Assembly: GCA_032164245.1 (NCBI GenBank) | Contig: JAVMKO010000022.1 | Span: 11,469,845 to 11,533,844, forward strand | Direction of reading: 5' to 3' | Source: Sternotherus odoratus | Taxonomy: Eukaryota; Chordata; Testudines; Kinosternidae | Length of the DNA stretch: 64,000 bases | Part shown: positions 21,791-34,535 of the stretch, piece after piece | How the letters are laid out: each line of letters begins with the position of its first letter | Numbering within the stretch: the first letter of the stretch is position 1 | Notes under the pieces: generated by a model | What the model saw: only the letters and a program-made list of their open reading frames with translations | The model's database searches: none | Told to the model about the DNA's origin: nothing | Made by a program: the position numbers and the translations under genes

Positions 21791-22314
21791 GACAACCCCA
21801 AAACCAGATGTCTAGCGCCACAACACCCAACCAAACAGTGGAAGATGCGCCCGTTAGACAGAACACTCATCCAGATAGCTTGGTTTCCTTGGCAATGCAT
21901 CACAACGTCACAATGGAAAAATGACGACTTCAGTGAACGGGGAGAGGAGAAAAAGGGATCAACTCCATGGCAAGGAGCTTTTGTTGATATTTGGAGAGTG
22001 ACACAATTTCCCGAGCCAACTTATGGGTGTTCACGCTGCAGCACAGGCCTTTCCAGTGCCTGGCAACGATGCCACGGACACCAGGAAGAGGAGACCTAGT
22101 TTTGTGTAACACCTGGAGCCCAGGAATGCAAGCCACAAAATGCCAGAGCCGGAGTATGCAACCCTGGCCTTTCTGAATGTTCAGCAAAGATCTCCTTCCT
22201 ACCCCTTGGCCTGTACGCCACATCACTGATTGCTAATGAAACGCTACCACCTTGTCCAAAGTCACAGTCTAAGTAAGGATGAACCTGATCAGTACCAGGG
22301 CAGGAGACCTCTAG

Positions 22315-22612
22315 GGGCTGGTCTTCACTACGGGGGGAGGGGATCGACAGTAGATATGCAACTTCAGCTATGTGAATCATGTAGCTGAAATTTGAGTATC
22401 TCCAGCCGACTTACCTGCCATCCTCACGGCAGCGGCAGTCGGTGGCGCGCTCCCCCGTCGACTCCAGCTTGCGCCTCCCAGCAAGCTGGAGTTCCAAAGT
22501 CGACGGGGGCGCTGCGAGTGATTGATTTCCCACATCTTCACCAGCCGCGAGAAATCAATCGCTAACAGATTGATCGCTGCTCACCAGTCTGGTAGGTAGT
22601 GAAGACCAGCCC
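22315..22612 (+). mobile_element. PIF/Harbinger-like MITE, copy 1
   Basis: Perfect 16-bp terminal inverted repeat GGGCTGGTCTTCACTA / TAGTGAAGACCAGCCC. The inside carries ATATGCAACTTCAGCTATGT and CCGTCGACTCCAGCTTGC, which recur inverted in 40491-40757. The 3-bp target duplication is not clear in this copy. Confidence 0.85.
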
Positions 22613-22934
22613 ATGGGGGCTCCCAGGTGGCGGTGGTGTTGATTTAGGACATGGTGCTTGCAATATTTACTCAAGCTCTTCCGAGTCAGGCCTGCTACGA
22701 GGAATGGTAGCACTTCAATTAACTGCAGGAGCAATTGGCTCAGATGGATATGGCTCAAGAGTCAAGAAATATCCATTTCACACAGAGCATAGTCAGAGAC
22801 TTAGCACAGACATGAGTGCAATTACTCCCATAGTCATGTGACATCACCACTTTCATGTAGACACCAAAGTTGCCAACTCTCATGTTTCCCATAAAGCCTC
22901 AGGTCTTGGAGTCATGAGATTACTGAGCATCTCG

Positions 22935-22980
22935 TAGAATCATAGAAAAGCAGGGCTGGAAGGAACTTTGAGAGGCATGT
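22935..22980 (-). mobile_element. CR1 3'-end fragment
   Basis: TAGAATCATAGAAAAGCAGG and GCTGGAAGGAACTTTGAGAG; only the last 45 bp or so of a CR1. Confidence 0.7.
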
Positions 22981-25061
22981 ACTCTGGGTCCCTGGGCTAA
23001 CATTTGGTTTGAGCTTTTAGTACGGTGTTTTTAAATAGTGTTCATGCAGTTTGCAGACATTTCACCCTTGTGACTGTTCCCTTTAACTAACTTCCTCATT
23101 TTCAGGTAGTTCCTCTTTTTGAAGCTAAATGCTACTGTGGTGTGTTTCTTTGGCATTTTCCCCCCTACAAAAATGTTAAATTTAATTACATTATAGTTAC
23201 TATTACCGAGCAGTTTAGTTATATTCACGTCTTGGACCATATCCTGTGCTCCAGTGAAAAAATGGCCAGATAGATAGTAGGAGAATCAGGTGGAGACTCA
23301 ATGATAAAAGCCCAAAGAGAATAAGATGCTCAGCACATGGATATGTTCAGCAGTTTGGAGAACAGAAGAGAGGAGGATGAGGACAGAGCAGAGGCTCTGG
23401 GATTTGGCTGCAAATCAGAGGAGTCACCTGGGACGGATATAGCTCTTTCCTCAATCACTCTTGATGGATGTTTGCAAATATGCTTGAAAAGTGCCAAACA
23501 ACACACTCTGCAAATCCAAATATCAGTGCTGGCTCAGAGTACACAGGGCCAACAAAACGCGCGCACACGATGAAACAGAATGCATTTCAATTCAGAAATT
23601 GCAGTTCTTCAAAAGGCATTGTGGAGATTTGTGTGGCTAATACTCTTACAATACAGACTGCAGGCATAAGCTCTGCATTATTTTAAGAGATTAGCAAAAT
23701 ACCATATTGTGTCATGTATATGTTGCAGTGTAGCACCCCCGGTGACAGCGTATGATCCATTCAAGGCTCTAATATGACATGAAGCTCCTACTTGCCTATT
23801 GTATCAATGCTTCCGCTATATATTTTGCCTGGTGTTACAACGATTACTGTACCAAAGCTAAGAGGCATCTGGATCTCCCTCCAGTTCCTCCCAGCAGGTT
23901 CCCATTAAAGGGCATTAACACTCTTTGAGGGAACTTTCCATGATTAAATTACCTGTCTCTCTTCATTATGAGTTTTTCAATGAGACTCAATCTCCTGGTT
24001 AAGTGCTCAGTGCCAGAAAAACAGCAGCATTAGTCTTTGTCCACGAGGACTGACTTCCTGCCTCAGATCCTAAGAGCAACTCAAGGCCAGTTGACGTTAA
24101 CTTTTCAAGAGTCGCGGGTACTTTTCCAGGTTTTGAAAATGGATATCCCTGGCAGGGTTTTAGAGGCTGTGGAACTGTACACCAGTGTGTCACTGCATCT
24201 ATTACTGGAAAGGAAAAACAAAGCAGCACAGAAACACCTTCTGCTCCTGATGCCTGTCCTTGCAGAATTAACATGACAACTTATTCTGTACTTTCAGAAT
24301 GAGGCTGCTCTCATGGTGCCTTGCTCTGGTGATGGGGAACTCCGCTTGCTCCAGCCAGATCACGTTATTCTCCATGGTGAAGGCCTACAATCCTACCAGG
24401 CCTTTCCCACCCCGCATGCTCTACAATTCTGTGGACTTTCCTCGGCCTAGTTCTGGTGCTGAACAAGGATTCTGCGAACAAGGGGTTTGGCAATGCAACC
24501 ACTCCCCAAAGACAGGATGAGATAAACAAACATCAGCCTGAGACTTCCTGTGTGTGGCTCTTGCAAACAATCTCTGCAGAGGGTATTTACATTTGCTAAT
24601 CCAATTTAATTAAACTGGTCAGTTCTGCAAGCATATCAAGCTTTAAAAGGAGGCTAGATGCACATGGTGATATTTTTGCCCTCCAGTTAACTCGCTTTTT
24701 CAATCCCATTTTCCTATTTAAAGGTAACCTATGCCGGGGTTGTATATTATCAGTGCTCCCATATCATCTGCCTTTACAAAGGCCACCGAGACATTAAATG
24801 CAGCGTTCTGAAGTATTGGCAATTCTGGCACCCTAATACAGTAGGCTAAATCTGCACCGTACAGCCTCAGTCTGTACAATGAAACCCACAGCTGCCCATA
24901 CCGCTCCCAGGGAAGCACAGCCCAGGGAGATTACAAGTTGCTTCATAAAATACTCCAACAGCTCTTTGGATCCAATTCAGAGTTATACTGTGGACACAAA
25001 ACCTGACTCAGCTGTCGCTGAAGTCAGTGGCAAATCATCGATCAATTCATCCCCCCAACAT

Positions 25062-25196
25062 TGCTGTGAACTAGGTTAGTACCTTTTTAGAGGGGACTAT
25101 AATGAGGCATAATAAGGTCAAGCGATTTGGACAGAGTCATCCGACGAATCAAACACAACCCTGGAATCACAACTCTTAGGTGCCCCGCTTGAACTG
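25062..25196 (+). repeat. MIR-type SINE relic, strongly decayed
   Basis: AATGAGGCATAATAAGGTCA, AGCGATTTGGACAGAGTCAT and TGGAATCACAACTCTTAGGT follow MIR order loosely. Confidence 0.45.
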
Positions 25197-25848
25197 CTAG
25201 ATGACATTCCTCTCCATTTATATCCTAGTCATTATTAGGCAGATTATAAATGGGGCAAAACCCAACCTTAAATTTGGGCCGTAATTCCCCTATTGAACCC
25301 TTTGTTCCAACATAGGAAGGAACAAAAGTGGTGTTATTAAATACCGAATCCTCTGTGTGGGAAGTTTCCCTCTTGATATTAAAGTGAAATAGTAATCCTA
25401 TTAAGTATCTTTCTTTAAATCATAGAGATGTCCGTGAGGAAATTAATGACAACCTGTTACATGCACATTCAATTCAAATCAGCCTAGTCAATTACCTCCA
25501 TTACCTGGAGGCCCCCTCATATCCCAGTCTCTTTCGCTCCTGTCATATTTTCTCTATTTAGCCCTAAATTATGGTGGACTAAAGTCATTCTGGGTGTCGC
25601 CTGTTCCATTCCCCTCCCCCCCTGCAAATGTTATTGGGTAGGCATCAATATGGGGCTCATTTCTAAAGGTCACCGATTTGCCATGCTTAATGGCTGGGAG
25701 AGAATGAGCCCTTCTAGAGCAAAATGAGCAGCAAAGTTCTCCTCTCCAAAGCATTAGAAAATCCACAAACTACAGAGCCACCTTGCCGGGCTACAGATTA
25801 AATACACCAGTCAATTCCCTGCAGGTTTCCCCTTTGGAGCCTCTAGAG

Positions 25849-26322
25849 CAGGGGTTCTCAAAGTGGGGGTCATGACCCCTGGAGGGGTCGCGGGCCACTT
25901 CTGTGGGGGGTCGCAAGCCCCCACCGCAGCAACTCCCTGCTGCGGGATCCCTGGGGACCGGCTCGAGCCCCGAGCACCGGGGAGCGCGGCTTGAGCCGCG
26001 CTCCCCGGGCGGTGGCTGGATTCCCGGGCGGCGGCTCCAGCAGTGCTCCCTGGGCAGCGGCTGGAGCCCCGGGCGGGAGCTGGAGCCCCGAGCAGCGCGG
26101 CGGCTGGAGCCCCGGGTGGCGGCTGGAACCCCGAGCCCCGTCCGCCAGCGGGGACCGGGGCCGGGGCTCAGCCGGCAGCCTGCCCACAGCGTGGACTGGG
26201 GCAAAGGGGGGTCCCAGCATGGGATTTTTGTTTTGTTTTTTTTAAAAAAAAAAAATCGGCAGCTTTTCGGCGGAGGGGTCACGCCCCCCCGCCTGAACAC
26301 AAAAAGGGGTCACGGTCTCAAC
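25849..26322 (+). mobile_element. GC-rich hAT-like element
   Basis: Starts CAGGGGTTCTCAAAGTGGGG GTCATGACCCC, a common sauropsid hAT end. The middle (about 25920-26170) is a degenerate tandem of GGCTGGAGCCCCGGGCG-like units. The 3' part has GCTTTTCGGCGGAGGGGTCA, also seen in the related element at 37205-37359. The right end is unclear and I find no target duplication. Long frames here come from GC content. Confidence 0.65.
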
Positions 26323-28229
26323 AAGCAGAGTCTTCAGCCCCATGCCAGTGGCTACGGCTCATTGGGATGATTCCATTCCTCTCAAGACAAAACAGAGGCA
26401 GCTGGTAGGTCCAGGGGCCCTTTGATATGATGAGTCATAACTATCCTGACCAAAAGCATAAAGGCTGAAGAGTTTTTACTTGCTTCCTTCCCCATTCATG
26501 CTGGCTGTGGCTATCCAACAAAGCGTATTAACGGCAGCATTTATCAGCGTGCTTGCTTTACCCTGGCAGTCTGAAACAACAGCAGCAATTGACATGAAAG
26601 CTTTGAGTCAAACATGCCGCCAAGCAGAGATGGTTGAGTTTGGGCTGCAAATCCAGCCTGACATATCAGCTCTTCTTCCTTCACGCTGCCAGGCACCAGG
26701 CAAACTAAGCAACAAGCCAGCGTGAAGCCAGGACAGTCTGACTGTTTGGATTTTCCAACCCCAAACATTTTCCTACCCTATCCTCTCCCCTTATGAAACG
26801 GACGTTCCCGGCATGTGCAGATGAACTTCCACTACCCCTGTTTCATTAGGATGCTGGATTTCCTTGTGGACTGAATTGAGGTTCCTCTCTACTCTGGTAC
26901 ATTCCTTATTTCTGGGGACTGCCAACAACATGTGTTTGTGCAACTGCGCATGTGCATTTATATCTTTAAAAATCAGAGGGAGGTGGGTAGGGGAGCAAGA
27001 CAGCTGTGAAGCAGCTCAGAATAAGCTGGAGAATAAATGAGTGAGTTGCTGTGTCTATAGCTGTACACTGGGTGGGTGCTTGGAGCAGGAGGAAGAGAAA
27101 GAGGACTCAAGTCGGAGTTTATTTTTACAAGGCTCCAAGACCCAAGTGATTTACAGATCTCAGGCTTTTGCACCTTCAGTACTCATGTCACAAATGGCGC
27201 TCTCTCTCTCTCACATACACACACGCGCATGTGCTTCCCAACCCCATAGGTCTGACAGCGTAAGCTAAATGATCAAATTCACAACCCGGGGACATGGAGT
27301 TCCCTGGAGAAAGTCTCTCAGTCTGTCCATAATTGCTGCAATAATTGGAGACCAGCACAGAAAACTGAAGCTGCCTCTCTCTGCTGCCACCTCTCCTTCC
27401 TGCCACTGTGCTGAACAGGGCCAGAAATTGGAGGCATGGAGCAAGTGGGCAAGGCAGCACTTAATTTTTATTTGGAGCAACTGCACCAGCAAGTGTCATG
27501 AAACACAGAAATACCAACCAAGCAAATGCACCCAAATTAACTCTCACTCGCAGCCCATTTCAGTACCAGGGGGTTGAACAATCTGTATTTGACTGTGAGG
27601 TTCCCATTTAAAACTACTGCTTTTCCCACTTGTTTTCTAAGCATGCTCCATATGCCTTTTGTCCAGCACAAGGAAATGCAATTAGAGAGTGCACAAAAAT
27701 GGAGAGAGACTTGACTGCTTTAAATCTCTTCCCATTGTACAGGCTAAGTACATCCAAGGGCATTTTGGGCAAGGAGGGAAAATGAGTCAAACTCTCCCTC
27801 CCGAAGCTGGCACGGCAGACAGTCAGATGTCATGCCAAGGGTAGCACAAATCTCTTCTGTTTCAGTAGAAGCCCACATGATGCCTGGCAAATGATGCCGA
27901 CACCCAATCTATCGCTTTGCGAGGGCGCCTATGAGGCCGCCTCAAGGAGGCTCAGATATCCTAGTACAGAAAATTGGTCAGTCAATTCAGCCTCTTACTC
28001 ACAGGTTTGAAAGAGGTGGGGAAGTGGAACCAATTCCCTGAGCAAATGCTTCACCACCCCTGTCCTGCAGGGGGTGCACACGCGGGTGTATGTAGAATAG
28101 TTGTAACTGTGTAGGTCCCACAATTAGAGACACAAGGGATGCTGAACAATCTACTCCCCCCTTGCTTTTAGCAGTGGTGCTCGGAGTACCTCTCCACACG
28201 TGTAGAAGAGATGTGTGTGGCTCAAGAGC

Positions 28230-28250
28230 TTCTCTCTCTCTCTCTCTCTC
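28230..28250 (+). repeat. (TC)n simple repeat
   Basis: About ten TC units. Confidence 0.9.
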
Positions 28251-28298
28251 ACCACCAGAAGTTTGTCCCATAAAATATATTATTGCATTCACCTTCTT

Positions 28299-28421
28299 TA
28301 GAGTAACCAGACAGCAAATGTGAACAATCGGGACGGGGGTAGAGGGTAATAGGAGCCTATATAAGAAAAATACCCCAAAATCAAGACTGTCCCTATAAAA
28401 TTGGGACGTCTGGTCACCTTA
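28299..28421 (-). mobile_element. hAT MITE, TAGGGTGACCAGA family, copy 2
   Basis: Ends TAGAGTAACCAGACAG and CGTCTGGTCACCTTA. Target duplication accttctt / acgttctt matches 7 of 8. Opposite orientation to copy 1. Confidence 0.85.
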
Positions 28422-29302
28422 ACGTTCTTTCACACACTGATGTGCTATTGTGACATCTCTCCTGAGTGCTGCTGGGCCATGCATGCTGGTTTGTTATTGT
28501 GTAGGTTACCGAGCACTGACAATGCGCATCGTACTGTGCAAAAACAGGGGAAGACATCCTGCTTTCAACAAGGCTTGCTTGTGAACAGTGGGGCTGGGCA
28601 TACTGGTTTGTTATTGCAGGGTTGCTCATGAATGCTGGAGCTATGAAATCTGATTTGCAAATGGAGAATTATTTACAAGTGTGGGCACTGTGTATACTGT
28701 TAAGTTCGTGTACGGTTGTGGATGATCACTGGCGATGTTTATTGGGCATGTTGCCGGTAACTTAGTTTTTTTAACTGGTCCTTTTTTGTAAAACTATTTC
28801 TGAATCTAAAGCGGAGCCTATACAAAGAGTTATAGCCCAGAAACGGAACAGCTTTTCCCAACCCTTTAAATAAATACAGACTTCCATTATCTCAAAAAAC
28901 AGTTCTGACTAATGGACAGCTCAGATGCCCTGGCTGAGCTGAGAGCAAGAAACTCATCTCACACCATCCCAGGAGCTATACTTAAGCGTCCTAAAATAAA
29001 AAGTACTCATCAGTCCCCCTGGGCTGCTCTTTATGGCAGCAGCTGCAGCACAGCTCTGGTGAGTGAAACACAAAGGAAAAGCAGAGAGAAGCAGCTTTGA
29101 GGACAAAGCCAAAGCAAGTAAAAGGCAATTGCACTGCAGTGCGAGGTGCGCCATGACACGGGAGAATACATCACACGAACCATAGAGCAAACTTTTCCAG
29201 TTCAGAAGGGGGAAAATTCAGGCCATTCACTGAAAGTTCTGCATAATTAAAGCAACAAAAAAGGAGGGTTTTTTTTTCTTTAAATATTTTAAAGACCTTT
29301 TA

Positions 29303-29361
29303 GAGATAGGTTTCTTTCATGGCTTCCTCTTTATAAGAAAACCATGAAAGAAACCTCTCTC
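29303..29361. repeat. Hairpin with 20-bp arms
   Basis: GAGATAGGTTTCTTTCATGG (29303-29322) pairs with CCATGAAAGAAACCTCTCTC (29342-29361) with one mismatch around a 19-base loop. Confidence 0.75.
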
Positions 29362-29489
29362 TACATGTATAAAATGCAGGTGGGGCTGGGCTCTCTTTTC
29401 CTACAACAGTTCTCCCTCACTCTGCAAAGTCCCTTAGACAAGTGGCTCGTTTGTCTTCCTGCTTCTGTGTTAGGTACTAAAACTCCCCA

Positions 29490-29609
29490 TGAGCACCGCC
29501 CCGCCAAAGTAAAAAAATAATCCCCAAGCGCTGCCCCAAGATTGGCCGCCCCTTAGAAAGTGCTGCCCCATGCACATGCTTAGTCGGCTGGTGCCTGGAG
29601 CCGGCCCTG
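29490..29609 (-). mobile_element. hAT-like MITE, 3' part
   Basis: Ends CTGGTGCCTGGAGCCGGCCCTG in two overlapping blocks, a typical CAGGGCCGGCTCCAGGCACC terminus in reverse. It is preceded by GCACCGCCCC and GCGCTGCCCC motifs. The other end was not found. Confidence 0.55.
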
Positions 29610-29689
29610 GTCATTAAATCAAAATGCTGACCATCCTGGGGCCATTAAAGATCGCATGGCACCTTTCTGCGGGAGACTCATGCTCCCAA

Positions 29690-29740
29690 GTTCGAAGGCT
29701 TTTCATTGATTTCAATGGGATTTGGATGAAGCCCTTTACT
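29690..29740. repeat. Palindromic dispersed repeat relic
   Basis: CATTGATTTCAATGGGATTT GGATGAAGCCC; half of the repeat seen at 31427-31498 and 39718-39788. Confidence 0.45.
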
Positions 29741-30089
29741 GGGTTCAAACTAAAACTCAGACACCATGGCAACAGGTTCCAGAAGAAACCTTGAGATAGA
29801 ATAGTGTAGCTTAGGTATTCCTCTCTCTCTTATGTCTTCCCTCATTTCCATTCTCTTCCTCCCATCTCCCCCGCCAACCTTCTTCTGGAGGGAAGATCTT
29901 CCAAGATAAAACAGGGAAGGATGTAAGGAGGCACCACACAGAGACTAATCAGCAACCCCAGAACCTTTAATTTATTACTGCGTGAGAGGCTTGTTGAGAA
30001 CAAAGCTGGCAGCTCGGAAGATCATTCCTTTAAAAGATTTTTTATTTGAAAAGCTGTCAGCTCACACCTTGTCACATCCCTACTCGCAG

Positions 30090-30180
30090 GAGAGGAACTT
30101 TAATAATGTGTCACCTCATGCAAATGAGCTCCTAATTAATTAAGTACTATTCTTCCGGGGATGGATTCATTAGAATCAAA
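30090..30180. promoter_or_regulatory. Candidate conserved enhancer-like segment
   Basis: An exact octamer ATGCAAAT lies a few bases from CTAATTAATTAA, a double homeodomain core. Not overlapped by any recognised repeat. Whether it is conserved cannot be told from one sequence. Confidence 0.25.
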
Positions 30181-30508
30181 TTTGGGCAGATGGGTTGGTT
30201 AGGTAAGGGCTGTATTGTGTTCTACTTTAAATCATCTGGCTTTGGAGTCTGGGCACTGGAGAAGGCCTCAACGGGAAAAGCACATGATTCCTACAAAGTT
30301 CTTGCTTATCACCATCGTCTTTTGGAAGCAATGTTAGTTATATGGATACCTCTCTCTTTCCTCCAGCCTCATCTCTCCACAGACCCGCTGCATTTTGAAG
30401 AATTTCACTCATTACAGACTCCAGGTTATCTATGTTCCCTACAAATCTGACATACCCTTCTGTTGTTAAAAGGATTTACTTCAGAAATAAAGAATTGGGG
30501 AACTGAGT

Positions 30509-30757
30509 CACAGATTTTAAGACCAGAAGGAAGCTTTAGATCATCTAGTCTGATCTCCTGCCTAATACAGGCCAGAGGATTTGACCCTGTTGTGTTGAGC
30601 CCAATAACTTGTTTGGCTAATGCACCTTTCAGACAGGTACACAGTCTTGATTTGCAGACATCAAGAGATGGAGAATCAATCCCTTCCCTTGGTAGTTTGT
30701 TACAACAGTTAATCACTGAAGGTACAGAGACAGCTCTTTTCCCAAAAAGCACTTTTC
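30509..30757 (-). mobile_element. CR1-related LINE 3' fragment
   Basis: Minus-strand translation contains NKLPREGIDSPSLDVCKSRL, close to the conserved C-terminus of CR1 ORF2, followed by the 3' untranslated part (GATCAGACTAGATGATCTAA). Older subfamily than the 20507 copy. No functional frame. Confidence 0.8.
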
Positions 30758-30929
30758 ACACCCCCGTTTTCCATGTTTCCTGCATGAATAATATGTGGGT
30801 GCCGCTTCTTCTGGGTCTTTGTAATGTAGGACCCCCATTTGGGCTGGACTAGGTTGGTAAGAAAATCTCAAAACCTAAAACGTTCATAAACAATCTGCCC
30901 TTAACATGTGAAGAAATGGAAGAGTCACA

Positions 30930-31075
30930 ACTAATGCTGCCAGAGAAAACAAACTTTTCAACAACAAGATTTCCTTTCATATTTTTTGGTTTTCTAAAAA
31001 GGAAACTGAATTTTCAATGGAAAATTCCGTTAAACTAAAAATTTAGAAATTTGTGACCAGTCTTTGACATGACCC
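30930..31075 (+). repeat. Old A/T-rich dispersed repeat
   Basis: Contains TTTTCAATGGAAAATTCCGT and ends AATTTGTGACCAG; related to 4183-4290. Confidence 0.4.
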
Positions 31076-31426
31076 TGTGAGGTGCATTATCTCAGACACA
31101 AACAGCGGGGGCCAAATGGTTCTCCCCCCTCCTTTAATTTCAAGAGTATCAGTGAAAATTTTCAAAGAAATTTCAAGTCAGAAGTTTTCCACCAGCCCTC
31201 GACGCACCCTTTTTGCTGCCACCTCTTTCACTATGTCTGGCATTTACAGACATTTACAGCACAGCAAAGGGTTAATATGAAGCACTGCAGAGATCTGACC
31301 AGCTGCGTGCCACGTCCCCATTTTGCTGACAATCTTATCAGAAAGGCCAGTAGCCGAATCAAGTAGGTCACAGAATCCAAATTCTCCTTTCACCCGTCCA
31401 GAGAAGTCTTCATAGAACTGAACGTA

Positions 31427-31498
31427 GGGCCCGATAAACCCAGCAAAGTCAATGCAAGTCTTTCCACTGATCTCAATGGACTTTAGATCAGGCCTGTA
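31427..31498. repeat. Palindromic dispersed repeat
   Basis: GGGCCCGATAAACCCAGCAA, GTCTTTCCACTGATCTCAAT and GGACTTTAGATCAGGCC. Sister of 39718-39788. Confidence 0.55.
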
Positions 31499-33332
31499 GT
31501 CTGTGGGAGAGGTAGACATGGCTCCTCAGTTCCTATAACAACTCTCACCTCACCCCAAATCCCCTTTGGAACAGTCATTATAAGGAGGGAACATTACCCA
31601 GATGCTGAGTGCCTGGCACAATTTCTGCAAGTATGGGACTTGGGCTCCAGGGCCGTCAATCTGACATCTTCCACCAGTTTCCATGTCCCTTACGAGTTAT
31701 CCATCGAACCTGCAACCACTTGAGAGCATCCGGCATATTGTTCACTGAGAGAGGAGACAGCTCAGGCTATGTCTGCTGAGCATTAAAAACCAACCCGCCC
31801 CAGATGTGTTCCTTCATAGAGACTGCAAAGGTGCATGGACTTCCTTTTCCTTTTGTTAAACATTAAGCGCCTTTTTCCTCTCCACCTATTATTATTTTTA
31901 AAGAGACAGCTCTGCACTTCTCTGGGGAACAGCACTTCATTGCACACAGGCACTGAGCAAGGAAAACCATCAAACAGGGCTAAGAACTGAGAAGAGAAGA
32001 GAATCGGGTAGGTGTTCCGATATCGTCAGGAACCACATGCTGACCCTTTCTGTAATTCTCTCTCCTTGCCTCCGTTGCTCTTTCCCTGACCCATCTCTGC
32101 TGCTCATGCTTAGTGATGCCCTGACCTGACTCCTTCCTCTCGGAGTTGAAGTGTAAATTAAAAGATAGCTATGCTAAGAGGAGAACATGGCTGCCACACC
32201 ACAAGATATTTTGTTTAAACACCCTCTGTCCTCTCTGTGGCGCACACGCTGGCATTGCCTTGCTAACAGATGCTAAACAAAGGCTGCTCATGTGAATGTA
32301 AGCCCCAACATTTGCCTAACAAAATCCTGATGAAAACGGACTGACACAGTTCTCCATGCAACCCTCTCAACCGATGTGCTGAACGCCTGGGTCACATGCT
32401 GGCTTCTTTCCTTTTTTCCACCCCCCACCCCTTTTGCCTTCCCCTCCAGGCTTCTGGGAGTTGGCAGGCATCCACTCGGAACTCCTGAACTCTCTAAGGA
32501 CAAACTGGAGACATCACGCCTCGTTCTGCATGATGCCCACAACTTGCAATTAAAGATGCAAATGTTTTGGGTTGTGCAGGAGAATTTCTTTTTGTTCATT
32601 TATTTTTGAAAGCTAGGCAGCACGCCCATGTACTGAGCCTAGGCACAAGGGTTACTGTTCAGGTGCGTTCCAAGTTAACTAGTTCAGAGTAACTGAACGA
32701 AATAATCACGGCTGACTGGCACCAGAAGAGGCAGATATAACGAACACGCACACAAAGACACACACACTCTCCAACAGACAACAGTGATGAGGTTCTGCCA
32801 GTTGCCTGGAGGAATTGCTGCCACAGGAAGAGTTGGTGAGGGAGAGGGGGTCAGATCAGATGCCTTCGTAGATGGTTTTATTGCAGTACATCATGGAAAG
32901 GAGATGGTTTCCCTGGGACACGCAGCCAGGGGGAACGGCAGAGCTATACAGTTCAGGCTTTTAAACGTTTTGTTTAAAAGAAGAAAAAAAATGTGTGTGC
33001 ATGAACTCAGTGCTGCGGGACTGGCAGCCAGTGTGTATCCAGGAGAGGGGCCATCTCACCTTTCACTACCATGCCAATGTGACTCAGCCCTCACCGGAAG
33101 GGATCTCCTCTAGGGTGAGTGAGGGAAGTTAGGCAGTCATTCCCCAGGGCCCATTCAATCCCTGGCCTCTCTGCTGAGACTGCTGACAAGGGGCCTAGGC
33201 ACTAGCATTGGCTTTTGCCATAAGGACACCTATTTATTGGGAAGGGAACTGAGACCACAAGCAGTTAAGATCTATGCTTCCTCAACTTGGCCTTGGAGAC
33301 CCGACATAAACCTTTTCCTAAGAAGGCAGGTA

Positions 33333-33534
33333 CAGTAGAACCCCGCAATACCGTGACGATTGGGGTCCAAGAAAATCTACCGTGGTAAACGCGGGGTCGT
33401 GGTATTAAAAAAAAAAAAAATTGCGGGGTTCTGCTGCATCAAAGCAGCGCCTGCCGCAGCCGTCGGGATCCAGACGCGCCCCGCATTATAAGCGGATTCA
33501 TGCTATCGTGGGGAGGTATTGTGGGGTTCTACTG
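33333..33534 (-). mobile_element. pogo-like MITE (CAGTAGAACCCCGCAATAC), copy 1
   Basis: Ends CAGTAGAACCCCGCAATACC and GTATTGTGGGGTTCTACTG. Flank is TA on the left and CA on the right, so one TA may be mutated. Internal poly(A) of 14 at 33407-33420. Its sequence aligns through its length with the reverse complement of 34536-34724. Confidence 0.85.
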
Positions 33535-33820
33535 CATGGACCTCAATTTCCTGCCCCCCGTTTCTTTTGATGAAGGGTAGATGCATCAAGGATACTCAAT
33601 TTTGCTATGTCAGCATTTGCATGCAGAACTGACAGCCAAGTTTTCCCCCACCTGCAATCCCCGCTCTGCATGTTAACATGCCACAACATTATCTTGCTGG
33701 GGGAAGATAATGGTGTGTAGAGCACTTCATTACCCAGATTCTGCAATACACACTGAACTGCCAATAAAGGAACTGTTCCAGGCTCACCCCAAAAACCGTA
33801 ATACCCAGTTCTGATGGGTA

Positions 33821-33945
33821 TTTTCATCACTAGATCTCAAAGCACTTTACCAAGGATGACTGGTATCATTATCCAGGTTTTACAGGTGGAGAAGCTGAGG
33901 ATGGGGAGGTTACTTACCCAAGATCAAGGCAGAGACTAACACTTT
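33821..33945 (+). repeat. MIR-type SINE relic
   Basis: CTCAAAGCACTTTACCAAGG, ATTATCCAGGTTTTACAGGT and GGAGAAGCTGAGGATGGGGA. Confidence 0.7.
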
Positions 33946-34535
33946 CTACCTGCTTTACAGGGGAAAGAAGGGCTGTAGTGCTTAACCTTTATAAAATGCT
34001 TTTTGATTCCTGGATGGACAGTGCAACAGAGGAGCAAAGAGTTGGTATTATTCATGGCTATGGATGTGTAGGGAGACCAGGTGTCATGCTTAAAACAGAT
34101 TGTCACATCCCATTTGTGGCTCTTCACTGGAAAATCCCAAAATAGAGCCCTATCACTGTTATCCATTCACACCTCACCTGTGCCCAGCCAGCCGAACAAT
34201 CTTCTGACACTTGGTGTCAAGATCTCTCTCCCTACATATCATCTTATGGCAATAAATTTCACAGCTGAGGGGATGGTCTGCTGGTCTTGGGTGACCAGGT
34301 AACATGGAATAAAAAGCCACTCACAAGGCTATTTAATGTTGGGTTAAATTGGAGCCAGTAGCAGCTGGCAATCCCTCCCAGAGGAAGAGCCAAATAGCTG
34401 CCCCAGACTGTCACATGATTAGCAAAGTCTCTTGGTTTCTCATGTGCTAGCACTCCTAGCTACTCATCCAGGAGTCAGAAAAAGTTCCTGTGGGAATATG
34501 CATCCCCTTATTTTTAAAATGGAGTTTCTAAAATA

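Noticed and set aside
25791..26408. Overlapping 120-170-codon frames on both strands, Pro/Gly/Arg-rich
   Set aside because: Produced by the GC-rich tandem core of a hAT-like element; low-complexity and open on both strands.
30640..30757. Coding-looking NKLPREGIDSPSL peptide as a host exon
   Set aside because: Matches the CR1 ORF2 C-terminus and is followed by CR1 3' sequence.
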